IMG/VR virus record: IMGVR_UViG_3300008220_000074 | Span: 1-24,076 of that record | Direction: 5' to 3' (one strand) | DNA: 24,076 nt | From: a virus | Part shown: positions 1-9,172 of the stretch, piece after piece | How the letters are laid out: each line of letters opens with the position of its first letter | How positions within the stretch are numbered: position 1 is the first letter of the stretch | Notes under the pieces: model-generated | The model's input: only the letters and a program-made list of their open reading frames with translations | The model's database searches: none | Told to the model about the DNA's origin: nothing | Position numbers and translations under genes: made by a program

Positions 1-309
1 AACTACCACAATATTTACTGGCAGGAGTCTCCCCAAGATAAAAGTATAAAGAGGTGGGGCTGGTGGAGTGACCAGGCGAGTAAACCCCGCATGATAAGCG
101 AGATGAAGGTGGCGATCAATTCGGGCGCGTTCGTCACGTGGGATGAGAAGCTCCTTGGGGAGTGTCGAATTTTCAGCAAGCTCACCCCAACGAAGGTTGG
201 GGCCTTGCCCGGGGGACATGATGACTTGGTGATGGCAGCGGGAGTTGCGATTGCCGTTAGGAATGAAGCACCCGTGCTCGATGGCGGGTTGCTAATTACG
301 AGGCGCTAA
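1..309 (+). CDS. Large terminase subunit, C-terminal fragment (partial at window start)
   Basis: The reading frame is open from base 1 and ends with TAA at 307-309, giving the last 102 residues of a protein that starts outside the window. The fragment carries the sequence GHDDLVMAAGVA at about residues 73-84, which matches the last metal-binding motif of the RNase H-like nuclease domain of phage large terminases. An upstream stretch ending in GWWSDQASKPRM resembles the segment before the nuclease core in many terminases. The enzyme would pump DNA into the prohead and cut concatemers. The next gene is the portal, the usual partner, and its ATG overlaps this stop codon as TAATG. An ATG at 91 is internal and not a true start. 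The family call is firm; the ATPase domain cannot be seen. Confidence 0.85.
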   Translation, partial: NYHNIYWQESPQDKSIKRWGWWSDQASKPRMISEMKVAINSGAFVTWDEKLLGECRIFSKLTPTKVGALPGGHDDLVMAAGVAIAVRNEAPVLDGGLLITRR

Positions 310-2060
310 TGAACGAGAAGATTTTATCTGAGGTGGCGAGTGTTCAGAATTTCTGGCGTGGGCGAAATACCCGGATTGACGCCCTCCAGCAACTCGTTAT
401 TGATTCGAGGGGGAGTCCCGGCACACCCGCCGCGACTAATGCCAACGTGGAGGTATTTACTGGGAATGACCCCGCAACGGACATGAGTTTAGCAGTCCAT
501 CTCCTCTCGAGTATTCCGCTGCGCCATCGCATTCATGTTGACCCGGAGGATAATAACGAGCAGGATATGGCGGGGGTCTCCCAACGCACCCTAATTTCCC
601 TCTGGGAGGAGCTTGATGACGCGAGGCTGGAGGCGGGGCGAGACTCTTGGCTACGAGAGTTGGCATTCTGGCTGGCACTTACCGGCTGGTATGCGGTTAT
701 GCCGAGGCTCGAGTGGGATGGGGTGAAACCCATCGGGATGGCGGAGATTTTCGAACCCAAGACAATTTATCCGAAATATGGCGAGAAGGGTCTCTCCTTC
801 CTAGCGCACATTTACACGACGACGCTTGAGATTGCGCGGGAGAAAGCGGAGACGTTCGGGCAGAAGATCATAGGGAGAGAGAGCCCCCAGACCACCGCCA
901 CTATCGCCAATGTGTGGAAAAGGGTTGATGGGGAGATTACGAATCAGATAATTCTCCTATCACACAAACAGATGATACGGGCTGAAGAGAAAATGCCAAT
1001 GAAGCATATTCCCTTCTTGACGGGACCGAGTGGGGGATTCCCCAGATACGCCTCAATCCCCAGCGAGTATACGACTTCGGGCTCCCTCCTCTGGGCAAAT
1101 GAACGGGTATACCGGGAGCTTGATCGGTGGAGGTCCTTCGAGAAGCAACTTGTGCGGGATCACGCCCAAGCGCCCTATATTGCCTCGGGGATAAACCCCG
1201 ATCCAGAGGATAATCGCAAGCCAGACCTCTTTTCCCAACCGAGTATCTTGTGGACGCCCAATCCCAACGCGAGGATGTCACGAGTGAATGTTGGGGGGAT
1301 GCCCGTGGACATACAGGTTATTGACGCCCAGTATGAGGCGATGAAGCAGCGGGGAACCTTCTCGAGTTTGCTCTTTGGGGATACGGCTCGGGACCTTGCG
1401 GGCTTTACCGTTCAGCAGTTGCTCGGAAATGCGTATCACCGCCTTGGCCCCTTCAAGCGGGTGATTGAAAGGGTTGTGGCGAAGATTAACCGCGAGTGGC
1501 TGGAGGGACTCGGTCGTAAGAAGACCAAAATTGGTATCTCCGGTAAACTCGAACACAAGTATTTTAGGCAGGAGGTTAACACGGGGGATTTGCCCGAGGC
1601 TTATGATCTGAGTGTTGAGTTGAAACTGGCATTGCCTAATGACCTCATAACGCGCATCACCATTGCGCGGAATGCTCGTGGAGGGAATGATCCCCTACTT
1701 GACCTCGATACAATTCTCGATGAGATTCTCGAGATGCAAGACCCCGAGTTGGTTAAGAGGAGGATTGCTGAGGATATGGCTGAGGCCGACCCCACAATGC
1801 TCCAGTTAAAGAAGATTATTAGTTTCAAGAAACGGGCGAATGAGCTTCGGGCCGAGGGCAAAACTGACATCGCGGATATTCTCGATGAGTTAACAAATTC
1901 GATGCTCCAGCAGGCGAGTGGGCAAAATAAGGGAGCCCAGCCGAGGGGTGCCCAAGGGGTCTCGCCTGAGGTTCTCCCACCCGAGGCCCAGGGAATCTCC
2001 CCCGACCTCGCTCAAGCCATAACGAGTAACACCCAAACACCCTCGAACGTGCCAGCATGA
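309..2060 (+). CDS. Portal protein
   Basis: This 583-aa protein directly follows the terminase and has a length and layout that fit phage portals. The middle has conserved-looking wing/stem features: a GYAVMP-like strand pair after an aromatic helix (about residues 118-130), and a segment around residues 343-395 with MKQRGTFSSLLFGDTARDLA followed by a long helix, which resembles the region before the channel helix. The C-terminal part is helical and charged, ending in a Gln/Pro/Ala tail with two related units, AQGVSPEVLPP and AQGISPDLAQA. The dodecameric portal would sit at one capsid vertex, dock terminase during packaging and carry the tail. The ATG overlaps the terminase stop by one base, with CGAGG five bases upstream as a modest ribosome site. 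The call rests on position and general resemblance. Confidence 0.8.
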   Translation: MNEKILSEVASVQNFWRGRNTRIDALQQLVIDSRGSPGTPAATNANVEVFTGNDPATDMSLAVHLLSSIPLRHRIHVDPEDNNEQDMAGVSQRTLISLWEELDDARLEAGRDSWLRELAFWLALTGWYAVMPRLEWDGVKPIGMAEIFEPKTIYPKYGEKGLSFLAHIYTTTLEIAREKAETFGQKIIGRESPQTTATIANVWKRVDGEITNQIILLSHKQMIRAEEKMPMKHIPFLTGPSGGFPRYASIPSEYTTSGSLLWANERVYRELDRWRSFEKQLVRDHAQAPYIASGINPDPEDNRKPDLFSQPSILWTPNPNARMSRVNVGGMPVDIQVIDAQYEAMKQRGTFSSLLFGDTARDLAGFTVQQLLGNAYHRLGPFKRVIERVVAKINREWLEGLGRKKTKIGISGKLEHKYFRQEVNTGDLPEAYDLSVELKLALPNDLITRITIARNARGGNDPLLDLDTILDEILEMQDPELVKRRIAEDMAEADPTMLQLKKIISFKKRANELRAEGKTDIADILDELTNSMLQQASGQNKGAQPRGAQGVSPEVLPPEAQGISPDLAQAITSNTQTPSNVPA

Positions 2061-3802
2061 AACTTGACGAATTAATCGCATATCTCTGGAAGGAAATACA
2101 CGGGGAGGACATTCCCTCCGATGTTCTTCAAGAGTTGATTAGCCTCACGAGTATGATCTACATGGGGACGGCTTCCCTGTCTGTCGTAAGGGAGATTTTA
2201 CAAGAGAAGAAGGCCGAGCAGGAAGTTGCGGGATTGGACCCGAGAGAGACCGACGAAGGTCTCATGTTCCACTTCCTCGATGAAACCTTACCGTATTTGG
2301 TCATGAGTGTGTACACAAATACGGATGTCGAGCCGAATTTACTTGAGCCAATTGGGTTCGTACCAACGCGAGAACAGATGGCCGATGCGTTGGGTCTGCC
2401 CGTGGAGGCTGTGGAGTATGGGGAGGAGGATATTGAGCGCTTCACTGAGAAGCTCCCCCCAGCGCAATCGGAAGTGGTTGCTGGGGTGGATGTGGCCCAG
2501 GGACAAGTTATTACTCCCAATGCCTTTGAGGACTTGACAAGGCAATTCCACGCGTGGTTGAATGTGATGTATGGGATGGCGGAACTCCCCGCCGAGCATC
2601 AAGACCTCGCACAGTTGAGGTCCTACCTATCGGAGAAGGATGAACTCCCCTCAATTGACAGTCTCGAGGCAATCGAACTTATCAACGCGATGAATAGTGG
2701 GGATTTGGAATTCACGAGTCCGAGATTGAACCTCTTCATGCGAACATTGGGGTTTCCCGTCGCCCCGGGGAGTGATGTCCTTGAGGCTGGGTTTGAAGAT
2801 GTGATCAATCGCCTGAGGGCGCAGGGGACGCCTCGCGTATTTGTAAATTATGTCAAGGAGCATAAGCAAGATTTACTCCAAGAGTGGAAAATAATTGCGC
2901 GGGCTGACCCCACATTGCTTCTCGTGGGGACACCTGGTTTTGTGAACTACTTTTTTGGGGTGGAGAATCAGCCGGGTCTCCTAGATACAACCTTTCGGCC
3001 CCAATTCCAGGCGGAACTCAATGAGACAATTGCCCGATTGCAGGAGACTCAAGCCAAGGAACAGGCCGAGGTATTTAAGCGGCATGAGGCTGAGCAAGAG
3101 GCGCTCCGCCAGATTGAGACTCGAGAGACTGAACGGCGCATTGCCCAAAATGTCCCCACGAGGCTTGAGGTATTTAAGATTTTGGGTGGGGATGCAACTC
3201 GCCTCTCAATGCAAGACCCCTATGATCTAACCTTGTGGGATATTTCGAATGCCCTGACGCTTGAGGCGGTGAGTCTCTATGAGGATGACCCCGAGACGTT
3301 TAACCTCGTGAGCTATACGAGCAATGTTTTTACGGAGGAGCAACTACCCACTCGGGAACAATTTACCACTATTCGTGCGGGGGAGGAGGAGACACCCACT
3401 CAGCTAACGCCCCAGGAAACTCAGCAACTCTTGAGTACACGCCTACGGGCAGAGTTGTCGGTTGCGCCACCACGCGCCCAGGCGGATGTTGCCGCGCAGC
3501 TTGAACAGCAAGGGGCACAGGCCCTTGCCGAATTCCAGTCCAGCCAGCGGGATATCGAAAGGCAACTCCTCGTCCTTGAGCAAGAGCAGAAGAAATTTGA
3601 GGAAACGTCCCCTCTTGGGATTACCGGCGAGGCGTTATCCCCACCGGATGAAGCTCGTATACGCTTTGGTCTGAGTACGCAGATGGAGGCTCAACGGAGT
3701 GCCCTTTTGAGAAATCTCGGAACCTTCGAGGAGTTCCTCCGCAAGCGTAAGTTTGATGTCACGATTGCACCCAAGGCCCAACGAACAATTATGGTGTTTT
3801 GA
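2057..3802 (+). CDS. Virion-region protein of unknown function, 581 aa, helical
   Basis: I do not recognise this protein. It starts at ATG 2057 inside the portal gene's last codons (4-bp ATGA overlap), so translation is probably coupled to the portal. It is acidic and mostly helical. Residues about 320-375 are rich in Glu, Gln, Arg and Ala (ETQAKEQAEVFKRHEAEQEA and following) and should form a coiled coil. A second Gln/Glu-rich helical region lies at about 455-535. The C-terminus is short and basic. No signal peptide or membrane segment is visible. Its place between the portal and the 1604-aa gene suggests a minor head or internal virion protein, but it could also act in assembly. Confidence 0.6.
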   Translation: MKLDELIAYLWKEIHGEDIPSDVLQELISLTSMIYMGTASLSVVREILQEKKAEQEVAGLDPRETDEGLMFHFLDETLPYLVMSVYTNTDVEPNLLEPIGFVPTREQMADALGLPVEAVEYGEEDIERFTEKLPPAQSEVVAGVDVAQGQVITPNAFEDLTRQFHAWLNVMYGMAELPAEHQDLAQLRSYLSEKDELPSIDSLEAIELINAMNSGDLEFTSPRLNLFMRTLGFPVAPGSDVLEAGFEDVINRLRAQGTPRVFVNYVKEHKQDLLQEWKIIARADPTLLLVGTPGFVNYFFGVENQPGLLDTTFRPQFQAELNETIARLQETQAKEQAEVFKRHEAEQEALRQIETRETERRIAQNVPTRLEVFKILGGDATRLSMQDPYDLTLWDISNALTLEAVSLYEDDPETFNLVSYTSNVFTEEQLPTREQFTTIRAGEEETPTQLTPQETQQLLSTRLRAELSVAPPRAQADVAAQLEQQGAQALAEFQSSQRDIERQLLVLEQEQKKFEETSPLGITGEALSPPDEARIRFGLSTQMEAQRSALLRNLGTFEEFLRKRKFDVTIAPKAQRTIMVF

Positions 3803-6800
3803 TGCCAGACCCAATTGATAAGATTCTCGAAGAAAATATACGATCATTGGATGACCGTCCGCAGGCTCCCAAGCCTACGGCAACGCCCCTACCCAAACAA
3901 TCTCAGAATCTCCTACCAAAACTCCTGGGGGATGAGGACCCCGACAAGCTGTCTCGTGACTTGTTTATGCGGCGGCTTCTCTCGGAGGATGGGCTGGAGA
4001 CTTTTGAGGGGGACTTCACCTCCTCGGATCGTTCTATTTGGAGTAAAATTGGGGGGGATCTAGCGTCCAGGGGTAAAAGCACCGGCGAGTCTCTCCTCGC
4101 GCCGATAAAGGAGGGGTATAGGCTCTTCCGTGGAACTGAGGACATCTTCACGGGTTTGGGGATGATCGGTGGAAGGATGTTGAAGGGAGTTGCTGGGGCA
4201 CCCGTGGGCCTAGGGAGAATGGCACTAGGCCAGGATGATCCGCTCGGGGGAACTAAGCGTGATTTTACCCAAGCCCTAGAGTGGACGGCGGCGTACCGGA
4301 GCGCCCTGGCGGAGGGGTTCTCCCTTGGCGGCACGAAGGACTTCTTCGCGGGAAATTCCCAATTCCTCAATGAGAAGCTCGCTCGGGCGATGGAGTCAGA
4401 GCCGAGCGCCTTTTGGGGCGAGAAGTTCGTCGCGAGTTTGGTTCATCCGGTGAATCTTGTGGGGTGGGGTACGGGTAGTGCTGTTGGCCGCATCGGTACG
4501 AGAACCCTCCTCGGGCGTACCCCCTTCATTGGAAAGATTATAGAGCCCTATGACTTGGGGTATATCACCTTTACAAATAAGACAATCGACCTCGCGTTGA
4601 GGCCACTGGGAAGCCTCCTCCGTACGACCACATCCCCAGCCCTCCAAGCAGTAAGCCGCGCACCCCAACCCGTCATCGTTAAGACGACCGTACTGAAGAA
4701 TGGCCTTCTCAATTACGGACGGATGTTCTTTGGGGAGGCGATAAACTCCTCGCAACCCGCCGTTACCGCGCAATACATTGGGAAGTTGCTCCGCCGGTCG
4801 AAACATGCAATTGAGGCGAGAGGTACCCCTCAGGATATAAGTATTCGGGGGGCGCTCGATATGCTCCGCCCAGTCACCCCCGATGAGTTATTCACTAGAG
4901 TTGGGAAGGTTGAAACGGGTCTCCTCCCAACGTTACTCGGTGATACGAAGAACCTCACCCCCAAACAACGAAGCGCTTGGATGAAGACACTCCGCAATGA
5001 TCACAATTTCGTCTGGTCTATGAATTCACTCCTGGATGATCTAAGCACGAATATTGACACTTCCGAGACGACTATCGGGGTATTTGCGGATAGGATTGCC
5101 CGCCTCGTTGGGAACTCCTGGGATACAAAACAGACTTCCCGCCTACGTGCATGGGCGAACGCTCGCCTGGTCGAACGTAAGAGCTACATTGAGAAGGTGA
5201 AGCGACTCACCCCTCAACAAGCCCACGAGGACATTGCCAATCACGCCGCCGAGCTTTACGGTACGCGCATTCGTATGGGGAATGAGCGCATCACGTACAT
5301 GCAGGGGCTTGTTGGCGGCATCATGGATAAGATTGACCCCATATATCAGACTGTCTGGCGGAAGGGCATCGAGAGGTATCTGGCGAGACCGAGTGTTGAG
5401 TTTATTCTCAATTTTGGATTATACCCCGTGGGGAATGCCCTGGAGGAATCCTTCTTGGCGGTCGCTGGGGGGACTGTCCCCGGAATGACAGATAGGGTAG
5501 CCCTCAACCGCATGATGGCGGGGTTGCCGCTCGCCGACCCTACCCTCGGAACCGACGTGGGGATGGCCATCGTGGAGCGTCTCATGGCGGGGAGTCAGCG
5601 CTTGCCGAGCCCTCGCTCTGTTGGGAAAATGAGGAAAATTAAGGCCCCCGTGCAATTCCTCAAGCGTGGGTTTATTGAAATTAGTAATGGGTGGTCACAG
5701 GCGATTAGGAGAAATGCCCTCGGGAAGTTCTTCCTCCAGGAACTCGCGAGTGATTATCCAGTCCTTGCGGGGGCAAACCCCCCACTCGCCCAGGTACTCG
5801 AGAGGGTGCCCGCTGTTCCCCACCAGGAGCAACTCTTCGAGAAGGCACTCGCTGAGGTGGTTAAGGGGGGTGACAGCCAGCTTGCAGCCCTAAAGCGTGA
5901 GTTCACCCACAAGGCCATTAGTCGTGGCAAGATGGAATCGATTGCCGCAATTGGCGACAACCTCGATCGTAGTACAAAGGAGCTATTTAAGCAGCGGATA
6001 CGTTCGGAGAAAATTCCCGACCCCACAGAACTCTTCGAGGATATGATTAAGAATGAGCGTGATGCGATGTTGCGCCATCCGGAGATGCTTGAGGAGGCAT
6101 TTGAGGGGTTGATTAAGGAACTCGAGAACTTCAAGGTGACGAACTTAGAGGACTTCCGACTTGTCGATGCGGCCCTGGAGTCATGGCAGAAGCGACTCTC
6201 CGAAAGTATGCACGATATTATGACAAGTTCTGCTGAGGTTGCCACGAGAGTCTCGCAAGAATTGCGTGAACGTGGCGAGGGGGAAGTTCATGAGATTTGG
6301 GTTGAGAACCTCAATATTATCGGGCGGGCAATCGAGTTCGCGGAGAATGTCGCAAGGCACACCTCGGAGGATGTCCTTCGGAAGCTTGCGAAAGACGCTG
6401 GGGTGGAGAGTGGCGCAGCGCTCGACTGGGCTATCGCCCGGACGAAGGAATTCGACTTCTGGACACAAATCTGGCGTAAGGACCTGGAGATACGCACCGC
6501 ACTGGTGAATCGTGGAGCAAGGCCTTGGGAAATTAGGGGTGCCCGCGCCGTCCACTGGAATGAAGTAAACTCCGAATGGGCGAGGCTCGAGGGTGAGAAA
6601 CTCTTCTTCAAAACGAAGGCGATGAACCCCTCTGCGGCGATCCCCTTCGAGATGATGCCGGATGTGCAGCGCCTCGCCGAGACGGAAATTTGGAAGACCG
6701 AGTGGGGTAAGCGGATGGCGCAGATGGAAGAGATGCGTCAGATGATGAATAAGGAGATGACAAATCCCCTCTTCACAATCGCACATGAGGAGGAAGTGGC

Positions 6801-8616
6801 CGAGTGGATAAGGGAACTCGCCAAGCACGTAGGCCCGAATCCCGCCATCTCCAAGATGCGGATGGAAGCGGGGGCTCGTGCCAATAAGAGGTTCAAGCGG
6901 GCGTTCGTTGACTTCAACCACGATGACGCGATTATTTATGCCTTGAGGCATATCTATCCCTTTGCCCTATATGAGACACTCATCTGGGCAAAGATGGTAC
7001 GATTGGGCATTCAACACCCCGCACTTATGAATATCTATGGCCCGGAGGGAGCCTACTGGACGGAGACGGACACTGGCTACATAAATATGGCGAGTATGCC
7101 GACACAGGTGAGCCCCGCCCGCCTCTTCGGGTTCAACCGGATACGCAGGAGTTTCTTCACGCCTAGTAATATCCCACTGAGTAATGTGGGTGTTGCGGGG
7201 AAGGTCGAGAAATTCATGAAGATGGGAGAAAGGGGTGGATTCTACCCCGGGTGGACCTTCCTGTTGCCGTTCGAAGCCGCCACCGGAATGCAAGACGTTG
7301 GGAAGTTTATGCCGAGTACAATGGGGTCATTGTTCTATGGCCTCGTGGGAACGGGTCTCTACGCGGGGATGCCCGGAGCCCAGAAAATCTTCGAGAAGAT
7401 GCCCGATGACTTCAAAGATTATTATACAAATGTAATGCTCTTTGCCAATGGGGTTGATTTACAAACGGCCACCCCCGAGCAACGGCGAGAAGCCCAAAAG
7501 CAGGTCTCGCAATTTCTCTTCGCCGAAAACTTCATGAGTATGTTTAGACTCCGACCCAATCGTGTCACTGAGGTGCGTGAGATGGCGAGGGTTCTTGTTG
7601 CCGCCGTTGGGGGCATAACAATCGAAGAACTCCGCCAAATTGAGGAGAGTGGGAGAAGTATCTATGAGGTGGTGCAGTTGGGTCCGAGGCAACGTGAACT
7701 CTTGAGTCGGAGCATTGGGCAATATGAAGACTTATTTTTGCTGACGTTGCCTCTGCGGGCGGAAGATGCCAAAGATGCGATGATACGCGACTTGGAATTC
7801 TGGAAGCTCATCGAGCAAGCGCGTGATACCAAGTCTGATACCCTCAATATGGCAAATGTGGGACTAGAGGGTGGGCAGATGCATCCAGATTTTTGGAAGC
7901 GCATACGCAAGGAGGCAATTACGAGGTTCCAAGGCGTTTGGGAAAACATGGAAGCGCGTACTCTCGATCCCAAAGATCGGTTCTTTGGGGTACCCCTCAC
8001 CCTTGAGCAGCGGGAACGCCAACGGGAGAAGCTCAAACAACGGACTCTCTCCCTATCCCCAGTGGACGAGGCCCTCTACTTCATGTTCAATGAGGTGGAG
8101 ATCGAATCCTTCACCCACGAGGCTACGGGTCAGGTGGACTGGAATGGATACGCTCGTGCCCAGGATGTGGTGCTCAATCGCTACCCCCCACACATCCAAA
8201 GCGAAGTCCATAGCTACCTCCGCTCACGCAAGACCTCCACCGAACGAGAGTTCGAACAAGGGCATGAAGAATGGGGCTACTTCGACACGAGCAGGGCGAT
8301 TGATTGGGCCGAGAAGCACCTCGGGTTCTCTCGGGAGCAACTCGAACGAGCGGATAAGTCGCTTAATGATCGGAAGCTCCAGGAATACCTAGAGATACGT
8401 GCTGGGGCGAATGTTGATTTGGCCCGCCTCACCACGAGTGGTGACCCGCTCCTACGGATTCTTGCTAGTGCTACCCAGCAATATCGCCAGTCGCTCAAAC
8501 TCACAAAGGAACCCAAACTCGATGCATGGCTGAGGAAATTCTATCCGGCGAGTGCTGGGGGAGGGCTCCAAGTGACCCACCCAGTCTTGCAATCACTCTC
8601 GGAAACTGGTACTTGA
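3802..8616 (+). CDS. Very large virion-region protein (1604 aa), candidate internal or DNA-ejection protein
   Basis: The stop of the preceding gene and this ATG share one base (TGATG at 3800-3804), so ATG 3802 is preferred over the in-frame TTG at 3799. The N-terminus is Pro-rich; residues about 110-160 and 210-235 are glycine-rich and hydrophobic (for example GLGMIGGRMLKGVAG), which could insert in or lie on membranes. The centre is charged and helical. Near residue 1035 a stretch with FVDFNHDDAIIYALRH, then a PF motif and WAKMVRLGIQHPAL, resembles a pattern I associate with large phage structural proteins, from memory only. No peptidase, transglycosylase or polymerase motif is evident. Size and position between portal and scaffold, with no tape measure in the window, suggest an internal protein ejected with DNA. 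This is inference. Confidence 0.5.
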   Translation: MPDPIDKILEENIRSLDDRPQAPKPTATPLPKQSQNLLPKLLGDEDPDKLSRDLFMRRLLSEDGLETFEGDFTSSDRSIWSKIGGDLASRGKSTGESLLAPIKEGYRLFRGTEDIFTGLGMIGGRMLKGVAGAPVGLGRMALGQDDPLGGTKRDFTQALEWTAAYRSALAEGFSLGGTKDFFAGNSQFLNEKLARAMESEPSAFWGEKFVASLVHPVNLVGWGTGSAVGRIGTRTLLGRTPFIGKIIEPYDLGYITFTNKTIDLALRPLGSLLRTTTSPALQAVSRAPQPVIVKTTVLKNGLLNYGRMFFGEAINSSQPAVTAQYIGKLLRRSKHAIEARGTPQDISIRGALDMLRPVTPDELFTRVGKVETGLLPTLLGDTKNLTPKQRSAWMKTLRNDHNFVWSMNSLLDDLSTNIDTSETTIGVFADRIARLVGNSWDTKQTSRLRAWANARLVERKSYIEKVKRLTPQQAHEDIANHAAELYGTRIRMGNERITYMQGLVGGIMDKIDPIYQTVWRKGIERYLARPSVEFILNFGLYPVGNALEESFLAVAGGTVPGMTDRVALNRMMAGLPLADPTLGTDVGMAIVERLMAGSQRLPSPRSVGKMRKIKAPVQFLKRGFIEISNGWSQAIRRNALGKFFLQELASDYPVLAGANPPLAQVLERVPAVPHQEQLFEKALAEVVKGGDSQLAALKREFTHKAISRGKMESIAAIGDNLDRSTKELFKQRIRSEKIPDPTELFEDMIKNERDAMLRHPEMLEEAFEGLIKELENFKVTNLEDFRLVDAALESWQKRLSESMHDIMTSSAEVATRVSQELRERGEGEVHEIWVENLNIIGRAIEFAENVARHTSEDVLRKLAKDAGVESGAALDWAIARTKEFDFWTQIWRKDLEIRTALVNRGARPWEIRGARAVHWNEVNSEWARLEGEKLFFKTKAMNPSAAIPFEMMPDVQRLAETEIWKTEWGKRMAQMEEMRQMMNKEMTNPLFTIAHEEEVAEWIRELAKHVGPNPAISKMRMEAGARANKRFKRAFVDFNHDDAIIYALRHIYPFALYETLIWAKMVRLGIQHPALMNIYGPEGAYWTETDTGYINMASMPTQVSPARLFGFNRIRRSFFTPSNIPLSNVGVAGKVEKFMKMGERGGFYPGWTFLLPFEAATGMQDVGKFMPSTMGSLFYGLVGTGLYAGMPGAQKIFEKMPDDFKDYYTNVMLFANGVDLQTATPEQRREAQKQVSQFLFAENFMSMFRLRPNRVTEVREMARVLVAAVGGITIEELRQIEESGRSIYEVVQLGPRQRELLSRSIGQYEDLFLLTLPLRAEDAKDAMIRDLEFWKLIEQARDTKSDTLNMANVGLEGGQMHPDFWKRIRKEAITRFQGVWENMEARTLDPKDRFFGVPLTLEQRERQREKLKQRTLSLSPVDEALYFMFNEVEIESFTHEATGQVDWNGYARAQDVVLNRYPPHIQSEVHSYLRSRKTSTEREFEQGHEEWGYFDTSRAIDWAEKHLGFSREQLERADKSLNDRKLQEYLEIRAGANVDLARLTTSGDPLLRILASATQQYRQSLKLTKEPKLDAWLRKFYPASAGGGLQVTHPVLQSLSETGT

Positions 8617-8641
8617 CATACGCGAGTAGGTATGTTATGAT
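8613..8641 (+). promoter_or_regulatory. Sigma-70 promoter with extended -10, for the capsid genes
   Basis: TTGACA at 8613-8618, a 17-bp spacer and TATGAT at 8636-8641 give a perfect -35 and a 5/6 -10 element. TGT at 8633-8635 supplies a TGn extended -10. The -35 box overlaps the TGA stop (8614-8616) of the 1604-aa gene. Transcription should start near 8648, about 50 bases before the scaffold ATG. Its place just ahead of scaffold and major capsid protein fits the need for high expression of these products. Confidence 0.85.
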
Positions 8642-8657
8642 GTATTCACTGGTGAAG

Positions 8658-8684
8658 CTATAAGAGCTATCTGGTGGCTTATAG
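8658..8684 (+). promoter_or_regulatory. Stem-loop in the 5' leader of the scaffold transcript
   Basis: CTATAAG (8658-8664) and CTTATAG (8678-8684) are perfect inverted repeats separated by 13 bases. They fall between the predicted transcription start and the ribosome site at 8691. The loop contains a second AGCT pair-forming option with the 5' arm. It could stabilise the capsid mRNA or tune access to the ribosome site. A seven-base stem rich in A and U is weak alone. Confidence 0.4.
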
Positions 8685-8690
8685 GCGGCT

Positions 8691-8696
8691 AGGAGG
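8691..8696 (+). promoter_or_regulatory. Strong ribosome binding site that sets the scaffold start
   Basis: AGGAGG lies four bases before ATG 8701. A longer frame from GTG 8674 exists, but that codon lies in the leader stem-loop and has no ribosome site, so the ATG is the start. Confidence 0.85.
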
Positions 8697-8700
8697 AAAG

Positions 8701-9162
8701 ATGGAAGAGGAACCGGGAGGCGACTCCCAAACGGTATCAATGGAGGATTTCAACAAACTAAAGTCCAAATTGGATTCGCGGGTTGCAGAATTGGAGAAGG
8801 CTGTTCAGGCCAAGGAAGAGCAAATTGCTAACCTTGATCCCGCTACAGATGATCTTGGGGTGCAGAAGCAACTCGAGAAGTTTAAGCAGGATCAAGAAGC
8901 CTGGGTGCTTGAGCAGAAGTCTCGTGAGGACAAATTCGCGCAGGATCAACTCGAGTGGGCAAGGAATAGAATCTCACACGAGTACAAGGTCCCTTTGGAA
9001 GAGTTGAAAGATTTCTCCGATGCACAAGCAATGGAAATTTACGCCCTAAAGAACAAGAAAGAAATCGTAGACAAGACTCCCGACACCACGAATGTTCGGG
9101 GCTCGGATCGCCTACGTACTGGTCTTGAAAAATCTTGGGGGCCTCTTTTCCAAATAAAATAA
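8701..9162 (+). CDS. Capsid assembly scaffolding protein
   Basis: The 153-aa product is acidic to neutral, very rich in Lys, Glu and Gln, and almost wholly helical. Residues about 18-85 read as a coiled coil (KLKSKLDSRVAELEKAVQ and following), with a short charged C-terminal part. Such a protein immediately upstream of the major capsid gene is typical of phage scaffolds, which nucleate prohead assembly and then leave. The start is fixed by AGGAGG and the gene is first after a strong promoter. The major capsid gene begins 10 bases downstream. There is no protease gene visible between portal and capsid, so the scaffold may exit intact or be cut by a protein not recognised here. Scaffolds diverge fast, so the call rests on composition and position. 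Confidence 0.75.
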   Translation: MEEEPGGDSQTVSMEDFNKLKSKLDSRVAELEKAVQAKEEQIANLDPATDDLGVQKQLEKFKQDQEAWVLEQKSREDKFAQDQLEWARNRISHEYKVPLEELKDFSDAQAMEIYALKNKKEIVDKTPDTTNVRGSDRLRTGLEKSWGPLFQIK

Positions 9163-9172
9163 AGGATAAAAC

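Noticed and set aside
2534-2560. TTGACA boxes in coding sequence (also near 2655, 5054, 13023, 16428, 16664)
   Set aside because: None has a convincing -10 element 16-18 bases downstream.
6181-6951. Long minus-strand frame (256 aa) opposite the 1604-aa gene
   Set aside because: It lacks a ribosome site, its composition (His/Pro/Leu/Arg-rich) is that of an antisense shadow, and the plus-strand gene is continuous.
8674-8700. Longer scaffold start at GTG 8674
   Set aside because: The codon lies in the leader stem-loop, and AGGAGG directly precedes ATG 8701.
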